From the NCBI GenBank assembly GCA_001766905.1, contig MEKI01000055.1, positions 9,334 through 41,819 on the forward strand: a stretch of DNA of 32,486 nucleotides. Direction: 5' to 3'. The position numbers and the translations under genes are program-made. Shown here piece by piece: positions 9,513 to 16,335 of this stretch (within the stretch, counting starts at the first letter, position 1; every line of letters begins with the position of its first letter). This stretch comes from Acidobacteria bacterium RBG_13_68_16. GTDB lineage: Bacteria > Acidobacteriota > Thermoanaerobaculia > Thermoanaerobaculales > Thermoanaerobaculaceae. The notes under the pieces were generated by a model, which saw nothing but the letters and a program-made list of their open reading frames with translations, had not been told where the DNA came from and did no database searches.

Positions 9513-9569
9513 GGGGACCTCCGGTCGGGATTGTAGTCTCTTTGATGCCTTCCCCGGCAGACGGGTTTC

Positions 9570-9631
9570 CCTTTTTCACTGCGTGGCTTTCCTTTGCCCT
9601 GCGGGTTTGCCTCTTCCTTTTTCACTGCGTG
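9570..9631. repeat. Imperfect 46-bp tandem repeat
   Basis: The 16-mer CCTTTTTCACTGCGTG occurs at 9570-9585 and 9616-9631, 46 nt apart, within similar T/C-rich flanks. It lies just upstream of the aminopeptidase gene. Confidence 0.6.
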
Positions 9632-9644
9632 AGGCTTTTTGTTT

Positions 9645-9843
9645 GCCGGTGCCGCGGTGGCCATCTGCAGGCTTGTGTACCCCCGTGCCCTGCGCCTGCA
9701 GGCTCCTCTGCCCGCGACCGGAGGGCGCGATCCGCGCCGGGGCCCCTCGGCGTTCGCATGAGGCCGCGCCGCCGTCTCCCCATCGTGGCTTGCGCGTCCG
9801 GTGCCCGCGGGCTCCGTAGTGACCGGCCACCCGCGGCACCGGC
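9645..9843. repeat. Competing inverted repeats in the long gene-free region
   Basis: The block CCGGTGCCGCGG (9646-9657) recurs as CCGGTGCCCGCGGG (9798-9811). Both can pair with the single inverted copy CCCGCGGCACCGG (9830-9842). The near pair makes a 13-bp stem with one bulged C and an 18-nt loop; the far pair extends to 18 nt over a 160-nt interior. Inside are further perfect hairpins, e.g. CTGCAGGC/GCCTGCAG (9665-9672, 9694-9701) and GGCGCG-ATC-CGCGCC (9724-9738). I see no credible ORF. This could be a structured RNA or a small non-coding repeat element. Confidence 0.5.
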
Positions 9844-9916
9844 GATTTGAACCCCCCACCCTTAGGCCAGAGGCATTGAAGCTGGTGCCGAGATGCTCTC
9901 ATACCAGGACCTCTCG
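9843..9916 (-). pseudogene. Degenerate tRNA-like sequence (possible tRNA-Leu relic)
   Basis: Read on the minus strand, the segment contains a D-loop-like TGGTATGAGAGCATC, an AGCTTCAATG block similar to the anticodon arm of tRNA-Leu(CAA), and a T-loop-like GGGGGTTCAAATC. The T stem pairs at only three of five positions, the anticodon stem is broken, and no 5' acceptor strand is found. A functional tRNA is therefore unlikely. Confidence 0.25.
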
Positions 9917-10143
9917 AGCGTTTCGTTCGAGAGCGGGGTTGGGGGTGAGATCCGCCCCACGGGCGGACGGAGCCATGATGCCGGAGCGTGCGGGTCCCGA
10001 GCGGCCAGACCGGCGGGCGGAGACGCTGGCCCTGACTGAGTGTCTTTCGCGAGGGAGGGGAACAGCGAGGGTCCGCACGCCGGGCTGTGCCTGCTCGGTC
10101 ACACGCGCAGGCGGGTCGGAGGGCTGGGCTCGATGCCCAGCCC
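9911..10143. other. Series of strong hairpins in gene-free DNA
   Basis: Stems include 9911-9920/9924-9933 (CTCTCGAGCG with CGTTCGAGAG, a 10-bp stem with one G-U, triloop), 9951-9957/9961-9967 (TCCGCCC/GGGCGGA), 10003-10008/10026-10031 (GGCCAG/CTGGCC) and 10121-10129/10135-10143 (GGGCTGGGC/GCCCAGCCC, perfect). Together with 9645-9843 they fill the roughly 800 bp between uspA and the aminopeptidase. I do not recognise RNase P, SRP, tmRNA or 6S signatures. Reading frames here are arginine/proline-rich shadows. Confidence 0.45.
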
Positions 10144-10264
10144 GAGCGGCGGGTCCTGGCCCGCGGGGCAAGAAGAAACCACGGAGTGGAAAAAGAAGAG
10201 GAGGAGATGGCCGCGCACCCGCCGGGCAAAACACGAGCTACACGCAGTGACATGATGAACGGGA

Positions 10265-10300
10265 GCCGTCGTGTGGGGGACGGCGGGGGTCGCAGACCCC
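10265..10300 (-). terminator. Tandem hairpins after uspA
   Basis: Two perfect stems follow the uspA stop: GGGGTC/GACCCC (10286-10291, 10295-10300) and GCCGTC/GACGGC (10265-10270, 10279-10284). No T-tract is present, so termination is only inferred from position. Confidence 0.35.
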
Positions 10301-10308
10301 AGAAAACA

Positions 10309-11154
10309 TCAGGCGCGGGTGACGCACCAGATCGGCACGGTCGCGCGTCGGGCCACGTACTGGCTGGTCGAGCCGAGGGCCAGTTCGACGATCCGGCTGT
10401 GCCCATGGGCCCCGAGGAAGACGAGGTCGAACCCTTTGGGCTCCAACATCGCGAGCAGCTCCTGCTCGACCTCTTCCCCACGGCGGAGCTGGTAGGAGAC
10501 CTCGACCTCATAGGGGGCGAGGTATCGGCTGGCGTCGTCCAGCCGGGCGCGCGCACGCTCCTCCTGCTGCTCCACCGTCACGACCGCAAGGGGAAGACCC
10601 AGGGCGCGAGACATCTCAGCCGCGTGTTGCAGCGCGCGCACCGCTTTTGGGCTGCCGTCGTAGGCAACGAGGGGGCGGTGCGGCAACCCGGCTTGCTGGG
10701 GAACGACGAGGACCGGCAGCGAGGAACGCCGCAGCAACATCTCAGCCGCGGATCCGAGGAGATCCTCGTGGAAGCGGGCGTTCACCCCACGCTGGCCGAC
10801 CACAAGCAGATCCGCGAGCTTGCCGGCGGCCAGAAGGCCATGGACCACCCCGGCTCGCTCGAGGTGAAACTGGCCCTCTACACCTGCCGCCTCGCAGCGC
10901 GCGGCGAAGTCGGACCGGATCACCGCCGCGACATCGTCGAGGGTTGCCCGCATCTGCGCCTGCAGGTTCAGGAAAGGCTCGAAGCCCATCGCACCCGAGA
11001 TGTCGGTGATGAACGCTCCCTCCAGGAACGTTGCATCAACGACGTGGATGCCGTGCACGACGGCATGCAAGCGCTGCGCAAGGTCCAGGGCGAGGCGCTC
11101 GGCATTTGCGGCATGAGCCGACCCATCCAGACCGATCGCGATGTGCTTGACCAT
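10309..11154 (-). CDS. Tandem-domain universal stress protein (UspA family)
   Basis: 281 residues forming two UspA domains. The first (about 1-150) opens MVKHIAIGLDGS and ends LLVVGQRG...LLGSAAEMLLRRSSLPVLVV. Its nucleotide motif has G-x2-G-x10-GS spacing, one residue longer than canonical. The second (about 155-281) has an exact G-x2-G-x9-GS ATP-binding motif (GAHGHSRIVELALGST). Such proteins accumulate under starvation and stress and bind ATP; tandem forms act as intramolecular dimers. The ATG at 11154 follows GGGAGG. It is transcribed away from the E1 gene across a 160-nt divergent spacer. A weak TTGCTC-N17-TACCTT promoter can be drawn on the minus strand. Two hairpins follow its stop. Confidence 0.92.
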   Translation of the reverse strand: MVKHIAIGLDGSAHAANAERLALDLAQRLHAVVHGIHVVDATFLEGAFITDISGAMGFEPFLNLQAQMRATLDDVAAVIRSDFAARCEAAGVEGQFHLERAGVVHGLLAAGKLADLLVVGQRGVNARFHEDLLGSAAEMLLRRSSLPVLVVPQQAGLPHRPLVAYDGSPKAVRALQHAAEMSRALGLPLAVVTVEQQEERARARLDDASRYLAPYEVEVSYQLRRGEEVEQELLAMLEPKGFDLVFLGAHGHSRIVELALGSTSQYVARRATVPIWCVTRA

Positions 11155-11313
11155 GGGGGCCTCCCTGAGAGCAAGGTAGCGCGCGTTCAGGGCGGGAGCA
11201 AGGGGCGGGAATGCTCCGATCCAAAGGAAGATTCAGCTTAGAATGAGGACCTCGACGCCGGCTGCGGCACGCCTCCCGGCCGGCGGCAAAGGGAACGGGC
11301 AAGGAGGGTGGAG

Positions 11314-13425
11314 ATGGCCTCGGTGGCGAAGAACGAACCGGCAGCGCTCCCGCTCGCCGAGGTCCTCGGCGCCTACCGCGTGATGCTCACCTCACGGCGA
11401 GTAGACGACAAGGAGATCCTGCTCAAGCAGCAAAACCTGGCGTTCTTCCAGATCAACGGCGTCGGCCACGAGGCAGTGCTCGTAGCGGCCTCCAGGCACC
11501 TCTCCGCCGGGAAGGACTGGTTCTTCACCTACTACCGGGACCGCGCCCTGGCGATCGCACTTGGCATGACGCCGTATGAGATATTCCTCGGCAGCGTCGG
11601 CGCGGAGGCCGGCCCGGACTCTCGCGGGCGGCAGATGCCGAATCACTGGGGGCAGCGCCGCCTCCACCTCCCGGCGCCATCCTCGCCCACCGGGACGCAG
11701 TGCCTGCAGGCCGTCGGCTTCGCGGAAGGGGGCCGGTACCTGCTGGCGCTGGGGAAGGCGTCCGAGCGGGCCGCGGTGGCGCCCGACGAGGTGGTGTGGG
11801 TCTCTCTGGGTGACGGGACGACCTCGGAGGGAGAGTTCTGGGAGTCGTTGAACACCGCGTGCAACCTCCGGCTGCCGCTGCTTTACGTGATCGAAGACAA
11901 CGGCTATGCGATCTCGGTGCCCGTGGACGTGCAAACCGCTGGGGGGTCGATCTCCAAGCTGGTCACGGGCTTTCCGAACCTGACGATCTATGACGTCGAC
12001 GGCTGTGACTTTGTCGAGTCGTACCGCGTCATGGGTGAAGCGGTGGCACGGGTCCGCTCGGGTGAGGGGCCGGTCCTGGTGCACGCCAAGGTCGTGCGGC
12101 CCTACTCACACTCGCTTTCGGACGATGAGCGGTTGTACAAGCCTGCGGCTGAGCGGCAGCGCGAGGCGGAACGCGACCCGATCGAGCGAACCGCCCGGCT
12201 GCTCCGCGAGCATTACGATGTGAGCCGGGAGGAGCTCGAGAGGGTCGAGGCGGAGGTCCAGGCCGAGATCAACGCGGCCGCGGAGAAGGCCGTGGCCGCT
12301 CCCCAGCCCGACCCCGCCACATGGGCGGACTTCATCTACTCCCCCGAGGTGGATCCGACCTCCGAGCGCTTTGCGGCGGAGCCGGCCATCGGTGATCCCG
12401 CACCCAAGACCATGGTTGACCTCCTCAACGCTTGCCTGCGCGACGAGATGCGGCGCGACGAGCGCATGGTGATCTTCGGGCAGGACGTCGCCGACGCCTC
12501 ACACGAGGCGGCGCTCGCCGAGGTCAAGGGAAAAGGGGGCGTCTTCAAGGTCACCCACGGCCTGCAGCGGCTCTACGGCTCACGCCGGGTGTTCAACTCG
12601 CCGCTGGCCGAGGCGAACATCGTCGGACGCGCCTTCGGAATGGCGCTTCGGGGACTCAAGCCGGTGGTCGAGATCCAGTTCCTCGACTACATCTGGCCAG
12701 CCTACATGCAGATCCGGGACGAGCTGTCCAACATCCGCTGGCGGTCCGGGGGGCAGTGGTCAGCTCCGGTTGTGGTGCGGGTGCCTTCGGGAGGCTACCT
12801 CAAGGGCGGGGGACCGTACCACTCCCAGTCGGGCGAGGTGCTCTTCACTCACATTCCGGGCCTGCGCGTGGTCATGCCCTCGAACGCCCTCGATGCCAAC
12901 GGACTGCTGCGAACCGCGATCCGTTGCGACGACCCGGTGATCTTCCTGGAGCACAAGCACCTCTACCGCCAGACGCACAACAAGGCCCCGTACCCCGGTC
13001 CCGACTTCACGGTCCCGTTCGGCAAGGCCGCGACGGTGCGGGAGGGGAGCGACCTCACGGTGATCACCTACGGGGCAACGGTCGTCCGCTCGATCCAGGC
13101 AGCCAAGCGGCTGGCCGACTCGGGCGGCGGCGAGGTCGAGGTGCTGGACCTGAGAAGCCTCGCCCCGTACGACTGGGATGCCGTCGCGGCCTCGGTAAAG
13201 AAGACCCACAGGGCGCTGGTCGTGTACGAGGACTGCCTCTCATTCGGATACGGCGCCGAAATCGCCGCGCGCATCGGCGAGGAGTTGTTCGCCCACCTGG
13301 ACGCACCGGTGCGCCGGGTTGCGGGCAAGGACACGTTCGTGGCCTATGCGCCGACCCTCGAGGACGTGACCCTGCCCCAGGTGGACTCCATTCTGGCCGG
13401 ATTGAAGGACCTGCTGGCCTACTGA
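11314..13425 (+). CDS. Fused alpha/beta E1 component of a 2-oxoacid dehydrogenase complex
   Basis: 703 residues from the ATG at 11314, preceded by GGAGGG; an in-frame GTG at 11308 overlaps that site. The N-terminal half is the E1-alpha thiamine diphosphate domain, with GVGHEAV, the [13 protein letters not shown] helix and the ThDP motif [15 protein letters not shown]...IEDNGYAIS (residues 166-201). From about residue 365 ([16 protein letters not shown]) it is E1-beta: [47 protein letters not shown], and the transketolase C-terminal domain ([14 protein letters not shown]). Fused E1 enzymes decarboxylate pyruvate or branched-chain 2-oxoacids and acylate the lipoyl E2. Substrate cannot be decided; no E2 or E3 gene is in the window. 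If branched-chain, it could supply primers for iso-fatty acids. A terminator-like hairpin begins at the stop codon. Confidence 0.9.
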   Translation: MASVAKNEPAALPLAEVLGAYRVMLTSRRVDDKEILLKQQNLAFFQINGVGHEAVLVAASRHLSAGKDWFFTYYRDRALAIALGMTPYEIFLGSVGAEAGPDSRGRQMPNHWGQRRLHLPAPSSPTGTQCLQAVGFAEGGRYLLALGKASERAAVAPDEVVWVSLGDGTTSEGEFWESLNTACNLRLPLLYVIEDNGYAISVPVDVQTAGGSISKLVTGFPNLTIYDVDGCDFVESYRVMGEAVARVRSGEGPVLVHAKVVRPYSHSLSDDERLYKPAAERQREAERDPIERTARLLREHYDVSREELERVEAEVQAEINAAAEKAVAAPQPDPATWADFIYSPEVDPTSERFAAEPAIGDPAPKTMVDLLNACLRDEMRRDERMVIFGQDVADASHEAALAEVKGKGGVFKVTHGLQRLYGSRRVFNSPLAEANIVGRAFGMALRGLKPVVEIQFLDYIWPAYMQIRDELSNIRWRSGGQWSAPVVVRVPSGGYLKGGGPYHSQSGEVLFTHIPGLRVVMPSNALDANGLLRTAIRCDDPVIFLEHKHLYRQTHNKAPYPGPDFTVPFGKAATVREGSDLTVITYGATVVRSIQAAKRLADSGGGEVEVLDLRSLAPYDWDAVAASVKKTHRALVVYEDCLSFGYGAEIAARIGEELFAHLDAPVRRVAGKDTFVAYAPTLEDVTLPQVDSILAGLKDLLAY

Positions 13426-13457
13426 CGGCTGACAGCCGTCGCACCGGCGGCCTTTTT
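13424..13457 (+). terminator. Intrinsic-terminator-like structure after the E1 gene
   Basis: GACGGCTG-A-CAGCCGTC (13424-13440) forms a stem that overlaps the stop codon. It is followed by a second small GCCG/CGGC stem and TTTTT at 13453-13457. The same 15-mer core also occurs at the galT stop codon. Confidence 0.6.
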
Positions 13458-13517
13458 GGGCGGGAGGGTGAGCTGCCGGCTGGTACACTCGCCGAAGGCT
13501 GTGGAGGGGACGGACAG

Positions 13518-14021
13518 GTGGGAGCATTCCGCATCGCGAAGAGGTTCGAGATCGAATCCGGTCACCGGCTCTCCAAGCACCCCGAGAAGTGCCGGTTTCC
13601 CCACGGTCACACGCGAACAATCGAGGTCGTGCTGTGTGCCAATTCGCTTGACGAAAACGACATGGTGTGTGACTACAAAGCGCTCAAGACGGTCGTGGAG
13701 CGTGAGCTGGAGCGCTTCGACCACGCGATGCTCCTGGCTGCCACCGACCCCCACCGGGAGAGCTTCGCTCCCTTCAGCGAGCGGGTAGTGCTGCTGGAGG
13801 AGGGGGACCCCACCACCGAGGTTCTCGCCCGTCACCTCTTCCACCGCATCGCGAAAGCATTCCGACCCGGGATGGAGGTTGCAGCCCCTGGCGGCGCGGT
13901 GTATCGCGTGCCGGCGTCCGTCCGACTTGAGCGCGTGCGGGTCTGGGAGACCGCCAGCACCTGGGGCGAGTACGGTGAGGACCCAGGCAAGGGGCACGGC
14001 GCACGGGGCACGGGGGAATGA
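13518..14021 (+). CDS. queD: 6-carboxytetrahydropterin synthase / 6-pyruvoyltetrahydropterin synthase family (QueD)
   Basis: 167 residues from a GTG at 13518 with GGAGGGGA upstream. Zinc ligands are His16 (ESGHRL), His29 and His31 (FPHGHT). The CxxxHGH arrangement with Cys25 is typical of QueD, which turns dihydroneopterin triphosphate into 6-carboxytetrahydropterin on the way to queuosine and other 7-deazapurines. Asp68-His69 (RFDHAML) and the glutamate in VRVWETAST complete the catalytic set. At 167 residues it is longer than E. coli QueD (about 120). The extra includes a C-terminal tail (GEDPGKGHGARGTGE) encoded by a tandem GGCACGG-type repeat that looks intergenic in origin. The TGA overlaps the ATG of the next gene (ATGA), so it is probably coupled to the ceramide-like cluster. 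No other queuosine gene is nearby. Confidence 0.85.
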   Translation: MGAFRIAKRFEIESGHRLSKHPEKCRFPHGHTRTIEVVLCANSLDENDMVCDYKALKTVVERELERFDHAMLLAATDPHRESFAPFSERVVLLEEGDPTTEVLARHLFHRIAKAFRPGMEVAAPGGAVYRVPASVRLERVRVWETASTWGEYGEDPGKGHGARGTGE

Positions 14022-15091
14022 GCGGTAGCGACGGGGCTCGGTGGCGCGCGCTGCCGACGACGATCACTCGCGAGGAGCTTGGGCCCTGGTGTTCGCGGAT
14101 CCCGGTTCCGTTGGTGGTGACGGGCGCCACCGGATTCGTGGGGTCGCACCTTCTGGAGGCGCTGCTCGAGGGCGGCGTGCGTCCGCGGCTGTTGGTGCGG
14201 GAGCCCACGCGGCTTCCGGAGCGTGCGTGGGCGCAGGCCGAGGTCGTGCAGGGGGGGCTGGAGGAGCGCGACACACTGGCCGGGCTCGTCAAGGGGTGCG
14301 GCGCCGTGGTCCACGCTGCGGGGCTGGTCCGCGGCGCCCGCGCCGGGCAGTTCGACCGCACCAACCGGGTCGGGACCAAAACCCTGGTCGAGGCCATCAG
14401 GGACCATGCGCCCTCCGCTCGACTGGTGCATCTCTCCTCGCTCGCGGCGGCGGGGCCGAGTGCGGAGCCCCTGGGCAAGCGACCCGACGACCCGCCAAAC
14501 CCGGTCTCCACCTACGGGCGCTCCAAGCTCGCCGGCGAGGCGGCGGTCCGGCGCCACGGCGGGAGCTGGGTGATCCTGCGCCCGCCGGCGGTCTACGGCC
14601 CGCGGGACAAGGACATCCTGCAATTCTTCCGCTTGGCGGCCCGCGGGGTGGTTCCGATCCCGTCCGGGGAGCGCTTCCTGACCGTAGCGTTCGTGGCCGA
14701 CGTCGTGCGTGCGATCCTGGCGGCCCTCGCAGGCGCAGCAGACGGGCAAACGCTCCACCTCGGGGAGCCGGTTCCCCGGACCCTGCGGACGATGGTCGGG
14801 GTGCTGGCCGAGACGGGCGGCGTGCGCGCGCGCTGCGTACCCGTGCCGACGGTCCTGGCGCGGGTGACGGGGCTGGGCGGCGATCTTCTGCAGCTCCTGG
14901 GGATGCGTGGGTTGACCCTGACGACGGACAAGGTCCGCGAAATGGTGGCCCGTCACTGGTCCGCCCGCACCGAGGAGTCGCTGCTGGCGCTTGGTCTCGA
15001 GGGGTTTGTGCCGTTCGAGGTGGGTTCCACGACCACCTGGGCGTGGTACCGCGACCACGGCTGGGTCCCTCACGCCCGGGGCGCGTGCTAA
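14018..15091 (+). CDS. NAD(P)-dependent epimerase/dehydratase family reductase, CerR-like (ceramide cluster)
   Basis: 357 residues; the ATG lies in the 4-nt overlap with queD. It is an extended short-chain dehydrogenase: dinucleotide motif TGATGFVG (residues 35-42), DRTNRVGTK, catalytic serine in HLSSLAAAG (140-141) and Y-x3-K (Tyr166-Lys170, STYGRSKLAGE), followed by ILRPPAVYGP. By sequence alone it could act on nucleotide sugars, sterols or lipids. Its place directly before serine palmitoyltransferase, with an N-acyltransferase after that, suggests the role of Caulobacter CerR, the epimerase-like enzyme needed to reduce the 3-keto group of the sphingoid intermediate. The protein is about 30 residues longer at the N-terminus than the bare fold needs. 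Substrate assignment is from context. Confidence 0.75.
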   Translation: MSGSDGARWRALPTTITREELGPWCSRIPVPLVVTGATGFVGSHLLEALLEGGVRPRLLVREPTRLPERAWAQAEVVQGGLEERDTLAGLVKGCGAVVHAAGLVRGARAGQFDRTNRVGTKTLVEAIRDHAPSARLVHLSSLAAAGPSAEPLGKRPDDPPNPVSTYGRSKLAGEAAVRRHGGSWVILRPPAVYGPRDKDILQFFRLAARGVVPIPSGERFLTVAFVADVVRAILAALAGAADGQTLHLGEPVPRTLRTMVGVLAETGGVRARCVPVPTVLARVTGLGGDLLQLLGMRGLTLTTDKVREMVARHWSARTEESLLALGLEGFVPFEVGSTTTWAWYRDHGWVPHARGAC

Positions 15092-15094
15092 GAT
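15089..15094 (+). promoter_or_regulatory. Possible extended -10 promoter for spt
   Basis: TGC-TAAGAT (TG at 15086-15087, hexamer 15089-15094) overlaps the stop codon of the epimerase gene. It would start transcription near 15101. No -35 match is seen. Confidence 0.3.
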
Positions 15095-15113
15095 TCGCCC
15101 GCGGCACGTACCT

Positions 15114-15135
15114 GAATGTGACAGGAATGTGACAG
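15114..15135. promoter_or_regulatory. Perfect 11-bp tandem repeat before spt (candidate operator)
   Basis: GAATGTGACAG occurs twice head-to-tail (15114-15124, 15125-15135), ending 5 nt before the AGGAGGAG ribosome site of spt. Direct half-sites one helical turn apart suggest a binding site for a regulator or an RNA-level switch. This is inference. Confidence 0.45.
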
Positions 15136-15150
15136 AGGGTAGGAGGAGAC

Positions 15151-16335
15151 GTGGACCTATTTGAGAAGTGTCGCAAATTCCGGGACGCGGACGTGGTCAA
15201 GGAAGCCGGCCTCTACCTCTATTTCCGCACGATCTCCTCGGCGCAGGACCCGGTGGTGACCATCGACGGTAAGCCGGTGGTGATGCTGGGTTCCAACAAC
15301 TACCTCGGGCTGACCAACCACCCGGAAGTCAAGCGCGCGGCCCAGGATGCAATCGCCAAGTACGGGACCGGCTGCGCCGGCTCTCGTTTCCTGAACGGAA
15401 CCCTCGACATCCACATCCAGCTCGAGGAGAGGCTCGCGGCGTTCATGAACAAGCCGGCGGCGGTCACGTTCTCCACGGGGTTCCAGGTCAACCTCGGCGT
15501 GATCTCGTGCCTGATCGAGCGCGGCGACGTGGTCTACCTGGACAAGCTGGACCACGCCTGCATCATCGACGGTGCCAGGCTGGGCTTCGGCTCGGTCGTC
15601 AAGTACAACCACAACGACATGGAGGACCTTGGGCGGCGCCTGCAGGTGCATGATGCCAAGAAAGCCGCGCTAGTGGTGGTGGACGGTGTTTTCTCCATGG
15701 AGGGGGACGTCGTCGACCTGCCGGGGCTGGTGAGGGTCGCTAAACCCCACGGCTGCCGGATCATGGTGGATGACGCCCACAGCATCGGCGTGTTTGGCGC
15801 CCACGGCCGGGGGACCGCGGAGCACTTCGGGCTCGAGGACGAGGTTGACCTGGTGATGGGCACGTTCTCCAAGTCGCTGGCCTCGGTGGGGGGGTTCGTC
15901 GCCGGTGAGGAGCGGGTGATCAACTTCATCAAACACCGTGCCAGATCCCTCATCTTCTCGGCGGCGCCGCCGCCCGCCTCGGTGGCCGCGGTACTCAAGG
16001 CGGTGGAGATCATCGAACGCGAGCCGGAGCGGCGCGAGCGACTCTGGGAGAACACCCACTTCATGGCCGAGGGCCTACGCTCCCTCGGTTTCGACACTGG
16101 TGAGTCCAACTCCCCGATCATCCCTGTGCTGGTCGGGGAGGACACGCTCGCCTTCGTCATGGCGAAGCGCCTCCAGGAGGAGGGGGTCTTCGTCAACCCC
16201 ATCGTCTCGCCCGCGGTGCCACCCGGCGGGGCGATGCTACGGACCTCCTACATGGCCACCCACACACGCGAGCACCTGGAGCGCGCTTTGGATGCCTTTA
16301 CCAAGGTCGGGCGGAAAATGAGCGTGCTGGCATGA
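15151..16335 (+). CDS. spt: Serine palmitoyltransferase (alpha-oxoamine synthase family)
   Basis: 394 residues from a GTG at 15151 with AGGAGGAG upstream. This PLP enzyme condenses L-serine with a long-chain acyl thioester to 3-keto-sphinganine, the first step of sphingolipid synthesis. Visible active-site residues are Lys241 (GTFSKSLASVGGF, Schiff base), His135 (LDHACIIDG, ring stacking), Asp207 and His210 (MVDDAHS). The body (YGTGCAGSRFLNGTLDIHIQLE, VVVDGVFSMEGDV, PIVSPAVPPGGAMLR) is strikingly like the Bacteroides SPT as I remember it. It is closer to that than to glycine C-acetyltransferase or 8-amino-7-oxononanoate synthase, and no biotin or threonine-degradation gene is near. Its TGA overlaps the ATG of the following acyltransferase (ATGA), a strong sign of coupled synthesis. 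Confidence 0.88.
   Translation: MDLFEKCRKFRDADVVKEAGLYLYFRTISSAQDPVVTIDGKPVVMLGSNNYLGLTNHPEVKRAAQDAIAKYGTGCAGSRFLNGTLDIHIQLEERLAAFMNKPAAVTFSTGFQVNLGVISCLIERGDVVYLDKLDHACIIDGARLGFGSVVKYNHNDMEDLGRRLQVHDAKKAALVVVDGVFSMEGDVVDLPGLVRVAKPHGCRIMVDDAHSIGVFGAHGRGTAEHFGLEDEVDLVMGTFSKSLASVGGFVAGEERVINFIKHRARSLIFSAAPPPASVAAVLKAVEIIEREPERRERLWENTHFMAEGLRSLGFDTGESNSPIIPVLVGEDTLAFVMAKRLQEEGVFVNPIVSPAVPPGGAMLRTSYMATHTREHLERALDAFTKVGRKMSVLA

Noticed and set aside
9843-9916. Functional tRNA-Leu or tRNA-Sec
   Set aside because: The T stem pairs at three of five positions, the anticodon stem is broken and the 5' acceptor strand is missing.
9576-10556. Long minus-strand frame across the gene-free region and into uspA, and a plus frame at 9801-10250
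   Set aside because: Both are Arg/Pro/Ser-rich, lack any domain and cross strong hairpins; one overlaps uspA in the wrong frame.
15114-15135. CRP/FNR-type site (TGTGA-N6-TCACA) before spt
   Set aside because: The TGTGACA units are direct, not inverted, repeats, so the classical site is not formed.
15151-16335. Glycine C-acetyltransferase or 8-amino-7-oxononanoate synthase
   Set aside because: Family motifs and the wording around the active site favour serine palmitoyltransferase, and no tdh or bio genes are adjacent.
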